Notes under the pieces: model-generated
Database searches by the model: none
Seen by the model: only the letters and a program-made list of their open reading frames with translations
What the model was told of the DNA's origin: nothing
Made by a program: the position numbers and the translations under genes
Part shown: one piece after another, positions 1-6,331 of the stretch
Position numbering within the stretch: the first letter of the stretch is position 1
How the letters are laid out: the number at the start of each line of letters is the position of its first letter
From: JBICHM01 sp043101835
Lineage (GTDB): Bacteria; Planctomycetota; Phycisphaerae; Phycisphaerales; UBA1924
Length of the DNA stretch: 10,492 bases
NCBI GenBank assembly: GCA_043101835.1
Contig: JBICHM010000120.1
Span: 1-10,492, forward strand
Direction of reading: 5' to 3'

Positions 1-305
1 CGATGCTGGATGTCACCGGGCGCAGCGCGCTGCCGCGGCGCAACCAGCTGGACATCGCGAACCTGCTCTTTCAGCACGAGGAGCACAAGGAAGCCGCGGG
101 CGCGTACGAGGTCTTCCTGAAGGCGTATCGCGACGACCCCGAGACGGCGCGCGTGCGCCTGATGCTGGGGTTGCTGTACGCGCGGTATCTCGATCAGCCG
201 GACCTGGCGCGACCGATGCTGGAGCGCGCCCGCGCCGGCGTGCACGAGCAATCGCAGCGCGAACTCGTCGAGGCGCTGCTCGCCGAGGTCGGCGCGACAC
301 CTTGA
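1..305 (+). CDS. C-terminal part of a TPR-like repeat protein (5' truncated by window)
   Basis: The reading frame is open from the left edge and ends at TGA 303-305. The ATG at base 3 is probably internal, because no ribosome binding site can be seen before it. The visible ~100 residues look like helical hairpin repeats. Residues about 17-50 and 52-85 carry the small/large residue spacing of tetratricopeptide repeats (an LLF...AAGAYEVFL pattern, then LMLGLLYARY...ARPMLERA). Such repeats usually mediate protein-protein contacts, but the domain that defines the protein's role would lie upstream, outside the window. The next gene, trpF, starts 14 bases after the stop, so the two are probably co-transcribed. 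The function is unknown; the TPR call is from pattern only. Confidence 0.65.
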   Translation, partial: MLDVTGRSALPRRNQLDIANLLFQHEEHKEAAGAYEVFLKAYRDDPETARVRLMLGLLYARYLDQPDLARPMLERARAGVHEQSQRELVEALLAEVGATP

Positions 306-319
306 GCAGCGAGGACGCC

Positions 320-958
320 ATGCCCCCCCATCGCACGCGCATCAAGATCTGCGGCGTCCGCACGCCTGACGCCGCGCTCGCGGCGGCGGAAGCCGGTGCG
401 GACGCGATCGGCTTCGTCTTCGTGGCAGGCTCGCCGCGCGTGGTGGACCCGTCGGTGGCGTGGGGTGTGATACAGGCGCTGCCGCCCTTCGTCACGACGG
501 TGGGGCTCTTCCGCAACGCGAGCGTGGACGACTACCTCGACGGCGAGCAGTCGTGCCCGACGGATTTCGGGCAGTTGCACGGCGACGAGCCGGAGGATGT
601 GGTGCGTGCCTGCGGGCCGCGCGTGATCAAGGCGATCCGCTTCGACGGCGCGACAATCGAGCATGACCTCGCGCGTTGGAGCGCGATCGACGAGGTGGAC
701 GCGGTGCTCGTCGATGGCGGCGACGGCGGGCAGGGCGTGGCGCTCGACTGGGTAGCGCTCGCGCGTGCGGCGCACGCGTGCACGAAGCCGCTGATCCTCG
801 CCGGCGGCCTGACGCCGGAGAATGTGGGCGAGGCGGTGAAGATCGTGCGCCCCTTCGCGGTGGATGTGTCGAGCGGGGTGGAGTCGTCGCCGGGGGTGAA
901 AGACCCGGCGAAGATCGCGGCGTTCTGCGCGGCGGTGCGGGCGGCGGATCACCTCTGA
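320..958 (+). CDS. trpF: Phosphoribosylanthranilate isomerase (TrpF)
   Basis: TrpF converts N-(5-phosphoribosyl)anthranilate to the carboxyphenylamino-deoxyribulose phosphate in cytoplasmic tryptophan synthesis, using a TIM barrel. The 212-residue product has the family landmarks in order: KICG near the N-terminus (Cys11, expected general base), GFVF (31-34), QLHGDE (85-90), VDGGDGGQG (131-139, Asp132 the expected general acid), AGGLTPENV (151-159) and the phosphate-binding VDVSSGVESSPG (171-182). Length is normal for the family. I chose ATG 320 because GAGG at 311-314 sits five bases before it; a TTG at 302 in the same frame overlaps the previous stop and has no better signal. No other trp gene is adjacent on this strand. 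A double-hairpin palindrome starts two bases after the stop. Confidence 0.96.
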   Translation: MPPHRTRIKICGVRTPDAALAAAEAGADAIGFVFVAGSPRVVDPSVAWGVIQALPPFVTTVGLFRNASVDDYLDGEQSCPTDFGQLHGDEPEDVVRACGPRVIKAIRFDGATIEHDLARWSAIDEVDAVLVDGGDGGQGVALDWVALARAAHACTKPLILAGGLTPENVGEAVKIVRPFAVDVSSGVESSPGVKDPAKIAAFCAAVRAADHL

Positions 959-960
959 TT

Positions 961-1048
961 GGGTGCCACGCATTGCCCGAAGGGCAACGCGTGATTAGTC
1001 ATCCGAACCGCAACGCACGCGTTGGCCTTCGGCCAATGCGTGGCACCC
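961..1048. repeat. REP/BIME-like double-hairpin palindrome between convergent genes
   Basis: The outer arms 961-975 (GGGTGCCACGCATTG) and 1034-1048 (CAATGCGTGGCACCC) are perfect 15-bp reverse complements. Each half also folds alone. Stem 967-978/982-993 has a GAA loop, and stem 1016-1027/1031-1042 has a TTC loop; both are 12 bp with one mismatch. A 9-mer of the form CACGCRTTG therefore occurs four times in alternating orientation (967, 985, 1016, 1034), and a 22-nt spacer (994-1015) separates the hairpins. The element fills the gap between trpF and moaC almost exactly. The architecture matches REP doublets (BIMEs), which are commonly intergenic and may act as bidirectional terminators or mRNA stabilisers. 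No T-tract follows either stem, so a canonical intrinsic terminator is not shown. Confidence 0.85.
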
Positions 1049-1051
1049 GCG

Positions 1052-1519
1052 CTAGCGGATCTCTTCCTTCGTCTTCGTGACCAAACGCACCCCCTCGATG
1101 CGCAACTCCTTGTCCACGCCCTTGGCCATGTCGTAGAGCGTGAGCGCGGCGACGCTCGCGGCGACGAGCGCCTCCATCTCCACGCCGGTGCGCGCGGTGA
1201 CGCTCGCCGTCGCGACGATGCGCAGGCGGTCGGGCGCGGCGCGTTCGAAGTCCACGGCGAGGTGGTCGACGGGCAGGCTGTGGCAGAGGGGGATGAGTTC
1301 GTCCGTGCGCTTCGCGCCCATGACGCCGGCGATGCGCGCGGCGGCGAGGGCGTCGCCCTTGGGCAGGCCTTCGCCCTCGATGAGGTCCAGCGTGCTCGCC
1401 TGCGCGCAGAAGAACGCCTCGGCGACGGCGCGACGGCGCATCGGCGCCTTGGCGCCGACGTCGACCATCGCTGCGCGCCCGCGCTCGTCGGTGTGGGTGA
1501 GTCTGTCCGGCGTCGTCAT
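1052..1519 (-). CDS. moaC: Cyclic pyranopterin monophosphate synthase (MoaC)
   Basis: MoaC acts with MoaA to make cyclic pyranopterin monophosphate, the first intermediate of molybdenum cofactor synthesis. The 155-residue product shows LTHTDERGRAAMVDVGAK at the N-terminus, KGDALAAARIAGVMGAK (54-70, Lys54), LIPLCHSLP (His80), TGVEMEAL (111-118) and YDMAKGVDK (129-137, Asp130 and Lys133), which are the conserved active-site segments. Its start overlaps the stop of the upstream gene as ATGA (1519-1516), and AAGGAG at 1532-1527 lies seven bases before the ATG, so translational coupling is likely. The C-terminus ends LVTKTKEEIR, whereas the E. coli protein continues with a GGKSG-containing tail at this place. 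The stop codon lies three bases from the 961-1048 palindrome. Confidence 0.95.
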   Translation of the reverse strand: MTTPDRLTHTDERGRAAMVDVGAKAPMRRRAVAEAFFCAQASTLDLIEGEGLPKGDALAAARIAGVMGAKRTDELIPLCHSLPVDHLAVDFERAAPDRLRIVATASVTARTGVEMEALVAASVAALTLYDMAKGVDKELRIEGVRLVTKTKEEIR

Positions 1520-2292
1520 CGGTGCGCTCCTTGCGGGCCGTCACCGTACCGCGCGGTCCATGCGTCGAGTTCGGGCGGAACGAGCGACCAGAAGCGGCGA
1601 AGTCGGCTGAGCGAGGCGCCCATGCGTTTCGGCTTCAGCGGGCCGCGGTAGATGAGGATCACCTCGCGATTGCGGATGCGCCAGCGCAAATCGGGGCGTT
1701 CGAGGAGGAAGGCCTGCATCTCGGGGCTGAGCAGCGTGACGGCGAAGGGCTCGTCGTCCGTGCCCACCCAGAAGGCGCGATTGAAGTCGTCGTTCTCGAG
1801 CAGCACGCCGCTCGCTTTGCCGAGCTTCAGGGCGATGCGGCTGAAGAAGCGGCGCGGGGCGATCTTCACGGTCGGCCAGTCCGGCGCTTCGCAGGCGTAG
1901 ACGGTGTGGTCGATGACGACGGGCGTGCTGCCGGCCATCGTGGTGAGGTTGTGGTGGAAGATGGTCAGCGCGCGTCCGTTGAGGTCGGCGGCGTAGGCCG
2001 ACTTCACCTTGCCGCGCATGCGGCTGAGTGTGGGCAGGTCGGCGTAGCGGCTGCGAAGCGCCGCCGTGGCGTCGGGGATTGGCTGCAGCTCCACGACAGG
2101 CTGATCGGCATCAACGGAGTTTGCGCCCGCTCGGCGCGCGGCGGCGCGTCGCGACGCGGCGCTGGCGATCATCGCCACCAGGATCGCGACCACGATGGCC
2201 GCGGCGACCGCGACGCCGACCATCGACCAGTTTGTTGCGCCCCCCTGCTGCGCGAGCGCGCCGTGGCTCGAGATGGCGGCGATGGTGCGCAT
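1516..2292 (-). CDS. Membrane-anchored protein of unknown function
   Basis: I do not recognise this 258-residue protein at family level. One hydrophobic helix is predicted at about residues 23-46 (VGVAVAAAIVVAILVAMIAS), followed by an Ala/Arg-rich stretch, which suggests an N-terminal anchor with the rest in the cytoplasm. The C-terminal part (about 85-240) looks like a mixed alpha/beta domain with alternating strands and an FNRAFWVGTDDEPFAVTLLS segment. It loosely recalls DUF3137-type membrane-associated domains, but that resemblance is weak and from memory. The start at 2292 is supported by GGAG at 2301-2298, five bases upstream. The stop overlaps the moaC start (ATGA), so the two form one transcription unit; nothing in the protein itself suggests a cofactor role. 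Confidence 0.85.
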   Translation of the reverse strand: MRTIAAISSHGALAQQGGATNWSMVGVAVAAAIVVAILVAMIASAASRRAAARRAGANSVDADQPVVELQPIPDATAALRSRYADLPTLSRMRGKVKSAYAADLNGRALTIFHHNLTTMAGSTPVVIDHTVYACEAPDWPTVKIAPRRFFSRIALKLGKASGVLLENDDFNRAFWVGTDDEPFAVTLLSPEMQAFLLERPDLRWRIRNREVILIYRGPLKPKRMGASLSRLRRFWSLVPPELDAWTARYGDGPQGAHR

Positions 2293-2330
2293 CGATTCTC
2301 CGTTCGGCGTGCTCGATGCATGATCCCATG

Positions 2331-2355
2331 TGCCGCGTGTGGAGGCGACGCGGCA
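2331..2355. promoter_or_regulatory. Inverted repeat in divergent intergenic region
   Basis: TGCCGCGT (2331-2338) and ACGCGGCA (2348-2355) are perfect 8-bp arms around a 9-base spacer. They lie 38 bases before the leftward membrane-protein gene and 91 bases before the possible rightward small gene. The site could be an operator or a 5'-leader hairpin. I found no convincing -35/-10 pair around it on either strand; a TAAGAT on the minus strand near 2370 is only a weak -10 candidate. Confidence 0.35.
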
Positions 2356-2446
2356 TATTCACGACATCTTAGTCCACATTGCCGCACCAGAGTCTACGAT
2401 GACGGCGCGGCGGGATCGGCGCATCGCCGCAGGCCGGAGGCGAGCT

Positions 2447-2701
2447 ATGGCGAGCACGACGGAACGGCGCTCGGACGAGTTGGGACCACCAGCCCGAGAC
2501 GAGCGGGCGCAGGGCGAGCGGGCCCAGGAGGAGCGGGTCGGCCGTCCCATGACGTCGCGCGAGGGGAGCGCGATTGAATGGAACGGCCAATCGGGCGTGC
2601 GTGAGTTTCGGGTCGACGCGACGGCGCGGCCCGACTCGCGCAACCCGAGCGCGACGCCTCGACGCATCTGCATCGGCGAGGTGTGCGAGCCGCTGTCGTG
2701 A
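2447..2701 (+). CDS. Possible small charged hypothetical protein (84 aa)
   Basis: This frame begins at ATG 2447, six bases after a strong GGAGG at 2436-2440, and ends at TGA 2699-2701. The product is very rich in Arg and Glu through its first half (an RDERAQGERAQEER stretch) and is probably disordered there. The C-terminal end has two cysteines in an RICIGEVCEPLS tail. Third codon positions are mostly G or C, as in neighbouring genes, which favours coding. It stands alone on the plus strand between leftward genes and ends nine bases from the convergent stop at 2711. There is no recognisable domain and no signal peptide. The frame stays open upstream to ATG 2399 and ATG 2330, but neither has a ribosome binding site. 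It may be a chance frame. Confidence 0.45.
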   Translation: MASTTERRSDELGPPARDERAQGERAQEERVGRPMTSREGSAIEWNGQSGVREFRVDATARPDSRNPSATPRRICIGEVCEPLS

Positions 2702-2710
2702 TTGCGCAGG

Positions 2711-3139
2711 TCAGCCGGCGGGCGTGAAGCTGGCGCCGGGAAGCACATCCATCGTGACCATCTGGTCGACCTGGAAATCGCCGGGCTCCTGGAGGTCGTG
2801 CAGGCGGCAGGCGATGGGCACGCCGGCGCTGACGACGACGCTGCGGTCCTTCTCTTCGACGGCGATGATGCGTCCCTGCACGCGGCGCGGGCGCCCTTCG
2901 ACGGGCTCCACATAGCGCCCGCCGGCGCTGATGGTGTCCATGCGCCGGGCCTGCACGCGGATGCGCCCTTCGACTTTCTCGCCGACCGGTGTGGTGAGCG
3001 CCTGCTCAACGACGAGGCGGATGCGGTAGTCGGAGCCGGGGATGCGGAGGACGACGAAATCGTCGCCGGTCGCGTGCACGACGCCGCGCACGACGGCGGG
3101 GTCGGTGGGCGGGGGCACGGTGCTGGCGGGGTCGATCAT
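2711..3139 (-). CDS. Small beta-rich protein of unknown function, possible internal duplication
   Basis: This is a 142-residue soluble protein that I do not recognise. I chose ATG 3139 because GGAGGAA (3151-3145) precedes it at standard spacing; the frame is open further upstream to 3250, but that would overlap the preceding amidotransferase gene. After a Pro-rich N-terminus, residues about 17-62 and 87-132 look like two copies of one beta-rich unit: V(R/Q)G-(V/R)(V/I)-x-A, then a run of V/I strands, RL, and a closing strand pair. Small beta-barrel (OB- or PilZ-like) folds would suit the pattern, but no binding signature is visible. It lies 85 bases downstream of the glutamine amidotransferase gene on the same strand and is probably co-transcribed with it. 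Confidence 0.8.
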   Translation of the reverse strand: MIDPASTVPPPTDPAVVRGVVHATGDDFVVLRIPGSDYRIRLVVEQALTTPVGEKVEGRIRVQARRMDTISAGGRYVEPVEGRPRRVQGRIIAVEEKDRSVVVSAGVPIACRLHDLQEPGDFQVDQMVTMDVLPGASFTPAG

Positions 3140-3196
3140 CGCGGTTCCTCCACGGGTCGGCTGGGGGAGCTCGGTTGCGGGAAGGCGGATGCTATC

Positions 3197-3213
3197 GGCG
3201 TCGGCGCGACGCC
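3197..3213 (-). other. Stem-loop after the amidotransferase stop
   Basis: GGCGTC (3197-3202) and GACGCC (3208-3213) form a 6-bp GC-rich stem with a 5-base loop, 11 bases downstream of the stop codon of the leftward amidotransferase gene. No U-run follows on the minus strand. It could attenuate or stabilise the transcript between the two genes, or be chance in GC-rich DNA. Confidence 0.3.
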
Positions 3214-3224
3214 GCCAAGGCCGG

Positions 3225-3878
3225 TCAGGCGCCCGCGCCCTCGGGCACATCGGGCAGCGCCGGGTGGGGCATTCCCAGAAAGTTCGCCAGCAGCCACGGG
3301 CCGTGGTGGGTGAGGAACGACTCGGGGTGGAACTGCACGCCTACGAGGGGCGCCATCGCGGGATCGTCCCAGACGCGGCGCAGGCCCATGACGACCTCGG
3401 CGCGCGCGCCGTCGTCGAGGGTGTCCTCGCACCAGGCGCTGACGGCCCAGCCGCGGGTCGGCACGGAGTTGCGCAGGACGACGAGGCTGTGGTAGCGGGT
3501 GGCGACGAAGGGGTCGGGCAGGCCGGCGAAGACGCCGGAGCCGTCGTGATGCACGAGGCTGGTCTTACCGTGCATGAGTCGGCTGTGGCGGGTGACGGTC
3601 ATGCCGTGGAGGTCGCCGATGCACTGGTGCCCGAGGCAGACGCCCAGCACCGGCACGCGCCCGGCGAAGCGCTCGATGATGGCGCTGGAGACGCCGGCTT
3701 CCTTCGGGGTGCAGGGGCCGGGGCTGATGATGACGCGCTCGGGGCGCATCGCCTCGGCTTCATCGGGGGTGATCTTGTCGTTGCGGACGACGCGCAGGTC
3801 GATGGCGGCGTCCAGCTCGCCGATGCGCTGGACGAGGTTCCAGGTGAAGGGGTCGTAGTTGTCGATGAGGAGGATCAT
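3225..3878 (-). CDS. pabA: Class I glutamine amidotransferase, PabA/TrpG type
   Basis: This is the glutaminase subunit that supplies ammonia to anthranilate synthase (tryptophan) or aminodeoxychorismate synthase (folate). The 217-residue product begins MILLIDNYDPFTWNLVQ, the family N-terminus, and has ISPGPCTP (51-58), the nucleophile motif GVCLGHQCIG (Cys81) and GVQFHPES (His184, Glu186), completing the Cys-His-Glu triad. The length is slightly above the usual ~190 because of an insert around 140-170 (SAWCEDTLDDGARA...WDDPAMAP) and a Pro/Gly-rich C-terminal tail. No synthase subunit (TrpE or PabB) lies in the window, so TrpG versus PabA cannot be decided; many bacteria use one protein for both. 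No clear ribosome binding site precedes ATG 3878. The YtpQ-like gene is 46 bases upstream on the same strand. Confidence 0.93.
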   Translation of the reverse strand: MILLIDNYDPFTWNLVQRIGELDAAIDLRVVRNDKITPDEAEAMRPERVIISPGPCTPKEAGVSSAIIERFAGRVPVLGVCLGHQCIGDLHGMTVTRHSRLMHGKTSLVHHDGSGVFAGLPDPFVATRYHSLVVLRNSVPTRGWAVSAWCEDTLDDGARAEVVMGLRRVWDDPAMAPLVGVQFHPESFLTHHGPWLLANFLGMPHPALPDVPEGAGA

Positions 3879-3924
3879 GGCGAGCCGGCAAGTGTAGCCC
3901 GGCGCCGGCGTGATCCGACGCCCG

Positions 3925-4719
3925 TCACGCCGCGTCGCGCGTGCCGGCGACGCCGTCGAGCGTCACGTAGAAGAGGTCCGTCGTGATCGGGTAGGGCATC
4001 ATCTGGAAGTCCTTGCGAACCCGCTCGACGACGCGCTCGATGAACTGGTCGGGCCTCGGGCTCATGGCGACGAAGACATCGCGCGCCGGGGTGGCGACGA
4101 GGAAGTCGCCGCCGAGCTCGGGGGCGAGCGTCTCGTAGAGGTTGAGCAGCAGCAGACGCGCGGCGTCGTAGCCGTCGCGGTTGCTGAGAATCGCGGCCCG
4201 TCCGCCGTCCTCGCTGTCGACGAGGCGCAGCTCGAGGTCGTTGGAGGCCTCGACGAGGTTCTGGCGCGCGATGGCGTCGAGGTCGTCGATGCTCACGCCC
4301 CAGCGGATCATCTGCTCGGTCGTGATGCTGACGGTCATCTGCGGCAGGTCGATCACAAAAAGGACGACGGTGCCGTTGACGAAGGGCGCGTGGGCGACCA
4401 TCTCCGGCTGGAGGTGGTTGAAGATCGATTCGGGGTGGATGCGCGGCATGATCATGCGGCGCGCGACATCCAGGGGCAGGCTCTCGACGCCGGCGAGTTC
4501 GCCCGAGAAGAGGTTCTCGAGGTACTGCTCGGTGATCTGCGTGCCGCTGTCGGGGTTCTGATGGACGAGGCGAAAGAGGTTCTGGAGGTCGAGACGGCGC
4601 CCATTGATGATCAGTTCGCCGGGGCCGGTGAGCTCCACCTTGTAGTCGGGGTGAAGGCGCGACAGCATTGCAGCGACCTGCTCGGCGAACGCTTCGGGCT
4701 CTGTGGGCATCCTGGCCAT
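3925..4719 (-). CDS. YtpQ-like DUF1444 family protein
   Basis: The 264-residue product resembles the DUF1444 family typified by Bacillus YtpQ, whose biochemical role is not established. Supporting features recognised by pattern are the N-terminal FAEQVAAMLSRLHPDYKVELTGPGEL region, a central segment with RMIMPRIHPES, a strand-rich FVNGTVVLFVIDLP segment, and a C-terminal DFLVATPARDVFVAMSPRPD stretch followed by a helix. There is no signal peptide or membrane helix, so it should be cytoplasmic. I chose ATG 4719 because GAGG (4730-4727) lies seven bases upstream; ATG 4710 lacks one. The frame remains open far upstream, opposite kdsA, but that extension is not credible. It heads the leftward group with the amidotransferase and the small beta-rich protein. 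Confidence 0.8.
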   Translation of the reverse strand: MARMPTEPEAFAEQVAAMLSRLHPDYKVELTGPGELIINGRRLDLQNLFRLVHQNPDSGTQITEQYLENLFSGELAGVESLPLDVARRMIMPRIHPESIFNHLQPEMVAHAPFVNGTVVLFVIDLPQMTVSITTEQMIRWGVSIDDLDAIARQNLVEASNDLELRLVDSEDGGRAAILSNRDGYDAARLLLLNLYETLAPELGGDFLVATPARDVFVAMSPRPDQFIERVVERVRKDFQMMPYPITTDLFYVTLDGVAGTRDAA

Positions 4720-4888
4720 CAATGCGCCTCGCCCGGGAAGAAAGGCCCCGGGCCGGCGCCACTCATCGACATAGGGGATACGCCTCCCTGAGCCAGTGGT
4801 TCGCATGAGGGCCGGTTGCGCGGGCACGTCCGGGAACAGGCCGGGATTGGCGCAGTTGGTGCGCGGCCGGCGGGGATACGATGGGGCC

Positions 4889-5731
4889 ATGATCAATCCC
4901 TGCCGCGTCGGCGACATCGAGATCGGCCCCGGTCGGCCCCTGGTGGTCATCGCCGGCCCGTGCCTGCTGGAGAGCGAGGCGCTGGGCCTCGAAATCGGCG
5001 AGTGCGTCGCCGGCGCATGCGCCGAGGCCGGCCTGCCGTACATCTTCAAGGCGTCCTTCGACAAGGCAAACCGCACGAGCGCGGGGTCGGATCGCGGGCC
5101 CGGCCTTGAGGCCGGGCTCGATGCGATCGCGCGGATCGGCGAGAAGCTGGGCGCGCCGACAACAACGGACATCCACGCGCCCGAGCAGGCTGAAGCTGCG
5201 GCGGCGCGAGTCGATCTGTTGCAGATCCCGGCATTTCTCTGCCGGCAGACCGACCTGCTCGTCGCGGCGGCGCATGCGGCGTCGGCGCACGGGCGCGCGG
5301 TGAACGTGAAGAAGGGGCAGTTTCTCAGCCCCGCCGAGATGGCCGGGCCGATGGGCAAGCTGAAGGGCGCGGGCTGCGCGAATGTGATGGCGACCGAGCG
5401 CGGCACCTTCTTCGGCTACAACCGCCTCGTGAACGACTTCGCGGGCCTGGCAGACATGATGGATCTTGGCCTTCCCGTGTGCTTCGACGCGACGCACTCG
5501 ACGCAGCTGCCCGGCGCAGGGGCGACCAGCGGCGGGCGGCCCGAGCGGGCGCCGCTGCTTGCGCGTGCGGCGGTCGCGGCGGGCGTGCACGCGGTGTTCC
5601 TTGAATGCCACCCGGACCCGAAGCGTGGCAAGAGCGACGCCGCGACGATGCTGACGCTCGACAGCGTTCCGGCCCTGCTGGCGGACCTTGCCCGCCTGCG
5701 CGAGGCGATGACGGCTCAGCCGGCCCGATAG
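4889..5731 (+). CDS. kdsA: 3-deoxy-8-phosphooctulonate synthase (KdsA)
   Basis: KdsA condenses phosphoenolpyruvate with arabinose 5-phosphate to Kdo 8-phosphate, the precursor of the inner-core sugar of lipopolysaccharide. The 280-residue product has IAGPCLLES (21-29), FKASFDKANRTS (53-64), TTDIHAPEQ (92-100), LQIPAFLCRQTDLL (111-124), NVKKGQFLSP (139-148), TERGTFFGYNRLVND (159-173) and FDATHSTQLPG (189-199). Cys25, His193, Glu229 and Asp240 match the metal ligands of the metal-dependent class (Aquifex type); the metal-free E. coli enzyme has Asn at the Cys position. The start is ATG 4889, whose next residues align with the family; only a weak GGGG lies before it. An in-frame extension to 4796 would add an unconserved N-terminus. 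It is transcribed divergently from the YtpQ-like gene across a 169-bp gap. Confidence 0.97.
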   Translation: MINPCRVGDIEIGPGRPLVVIAGPCLLESEALGLEIGECVAGACAEAGLPYIFKASFDKANRTSAGSDRGPGLEAGLDAIARIGEKLGAPTTTDIHAPEQAEAAAARVDLLQIPAFLCRQTDLLVAAAHAASAHGRAVNVKKGQFLSPAEMAGPMGKLKGAGCANVMATERGTFFGYNRLVNDFAGLADMMDLGLPVCFDATHSTQLPGAGATSGGRPERAPLLARAAVAAGVHAVFLECHPDPKRGKSDAATMLTLDSVPALLADLARLREAMTAQPAR

Positions 5732-5778
5732 AGATCGCTGCAGGAAGCGTGTTCGTGCGGAACAGAGAAATCCGCTGG

Positions 5779-5793
5779 CCGGCCCCTCGCCGG
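5779..5793 (+). other. Small stem-loop between kdsA and mcsA
   Basis: CCGGC (5779-5783) pairs with GCCGG (5789-5793) around a CCCTC loop, 48 bases after the kdsA stop and 20 before the mcsA start. There is no T-run after it. It may be a weak terminator or leader hairpin; chance is quite possible at this GC content. Confidence 0.2.
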
Positions 5794-5812
5794 ATTCCTA
5801 GGGTTCACTTGG

Positions 5813-6331
5813 ATGAAGTGCGATCGCTGCCAGAATGAGGCGACCGTTCACGAAGTGACGGTCCACAAGGGCAAGAAGGTCGAGAAGCACCTGTGCGAGC
5901 AGTGTGCGAAGACCGACGGCATCGCCATCCAGTCGCACCCGCCCATCGCGGAGATGCTCAGCAAGTTCGTCATGTCGAGCGTGTCGGGCGAGAAGCCGGC
6001 GCGCGGGCAGGCGGCCTGCGAGGGGTGTGGGCTCACATACGCCGAGTTCCGGCAGAGCGGTCTGCTCGGCTGTGAACAGTGCTACGACGCCTTTGAGGAG
6101 CAGCTCGGCCCGCTGCTCGAGCGCGCGCAGGAGGGCGGCTCGCACCATGTGGGCAAGACGCCGCGGCGCGGCGGCGGAGCGCTTGATCGTGGCAAGGTCG
6201 TCGCGACCCTGCGCCGACAACTGCTCGATGCGATCGCGGCCGAGCATTACGAGAAGGCCGCGGAGCTGCGCGACCGGCTCCGCTCCGTCGGCGCTGAGGA
6301 AGGGCCTGCGGGCGACGAGGTGTCGGCGTGA
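5813..6331 (+). CDS. mcsA: McsA-like zinc-finger/UVR-domain adaptor of protein arginine kinase
   Basis: In Bacillus, McsA binds and activates the protein arginine kinase McsB and helps deliver proteins for Clp degradation. The 172-residue product has four CxxC pairs (Cys3/6, 28/31, 69/72, 87/90), as expected for two zinc-binding modules, then a basic linker (112-127) and a C-terminal UVR-type helical motif at about 130-160 (LRRQLLDAIAAEHYEKAAEL). The start ATG 5813 is fixed by the conserved MKCDRCQ beginning; the ribosome binding site is weak (an AGGG about ten bases upstream). The stop overlaps the GTG start of mcsB as GTGA, so the pair is translationally coupled. CtsR and ClpC, usual partners in Firmicutes, are absent on either side. 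Confidence 0.93.
   Translation: MKCDRCQNEATVHEVTVHKGKKVEKHLCEQCAKTDGIAIQSHPPIAEMLSKFVMSSVSGEKPARGQAACEGCGLTYAEFRQSGLLGCEQCYDAFEEQLGPLLERAQEGGSHHVGKTPRRGGGALDRGKVVATLRRQLLDAIAAEHYEKAAELRDRLRSVGAEEGPAGDEVSA

Noticed and set aside
4856..4882. TTGGTG with TACGAT as a kdsA promoter
   Set aside because: The spacing is 15 bases, the match is poor, and the resulting transcript would start at or next to the ATG.
4720..5406. Upstream extension of the YtpQ-like frame on the minus strand
   Set aside because: It would overlap kdsA on the other strand, and the ATG at 4719 has a good ribosome binding site.
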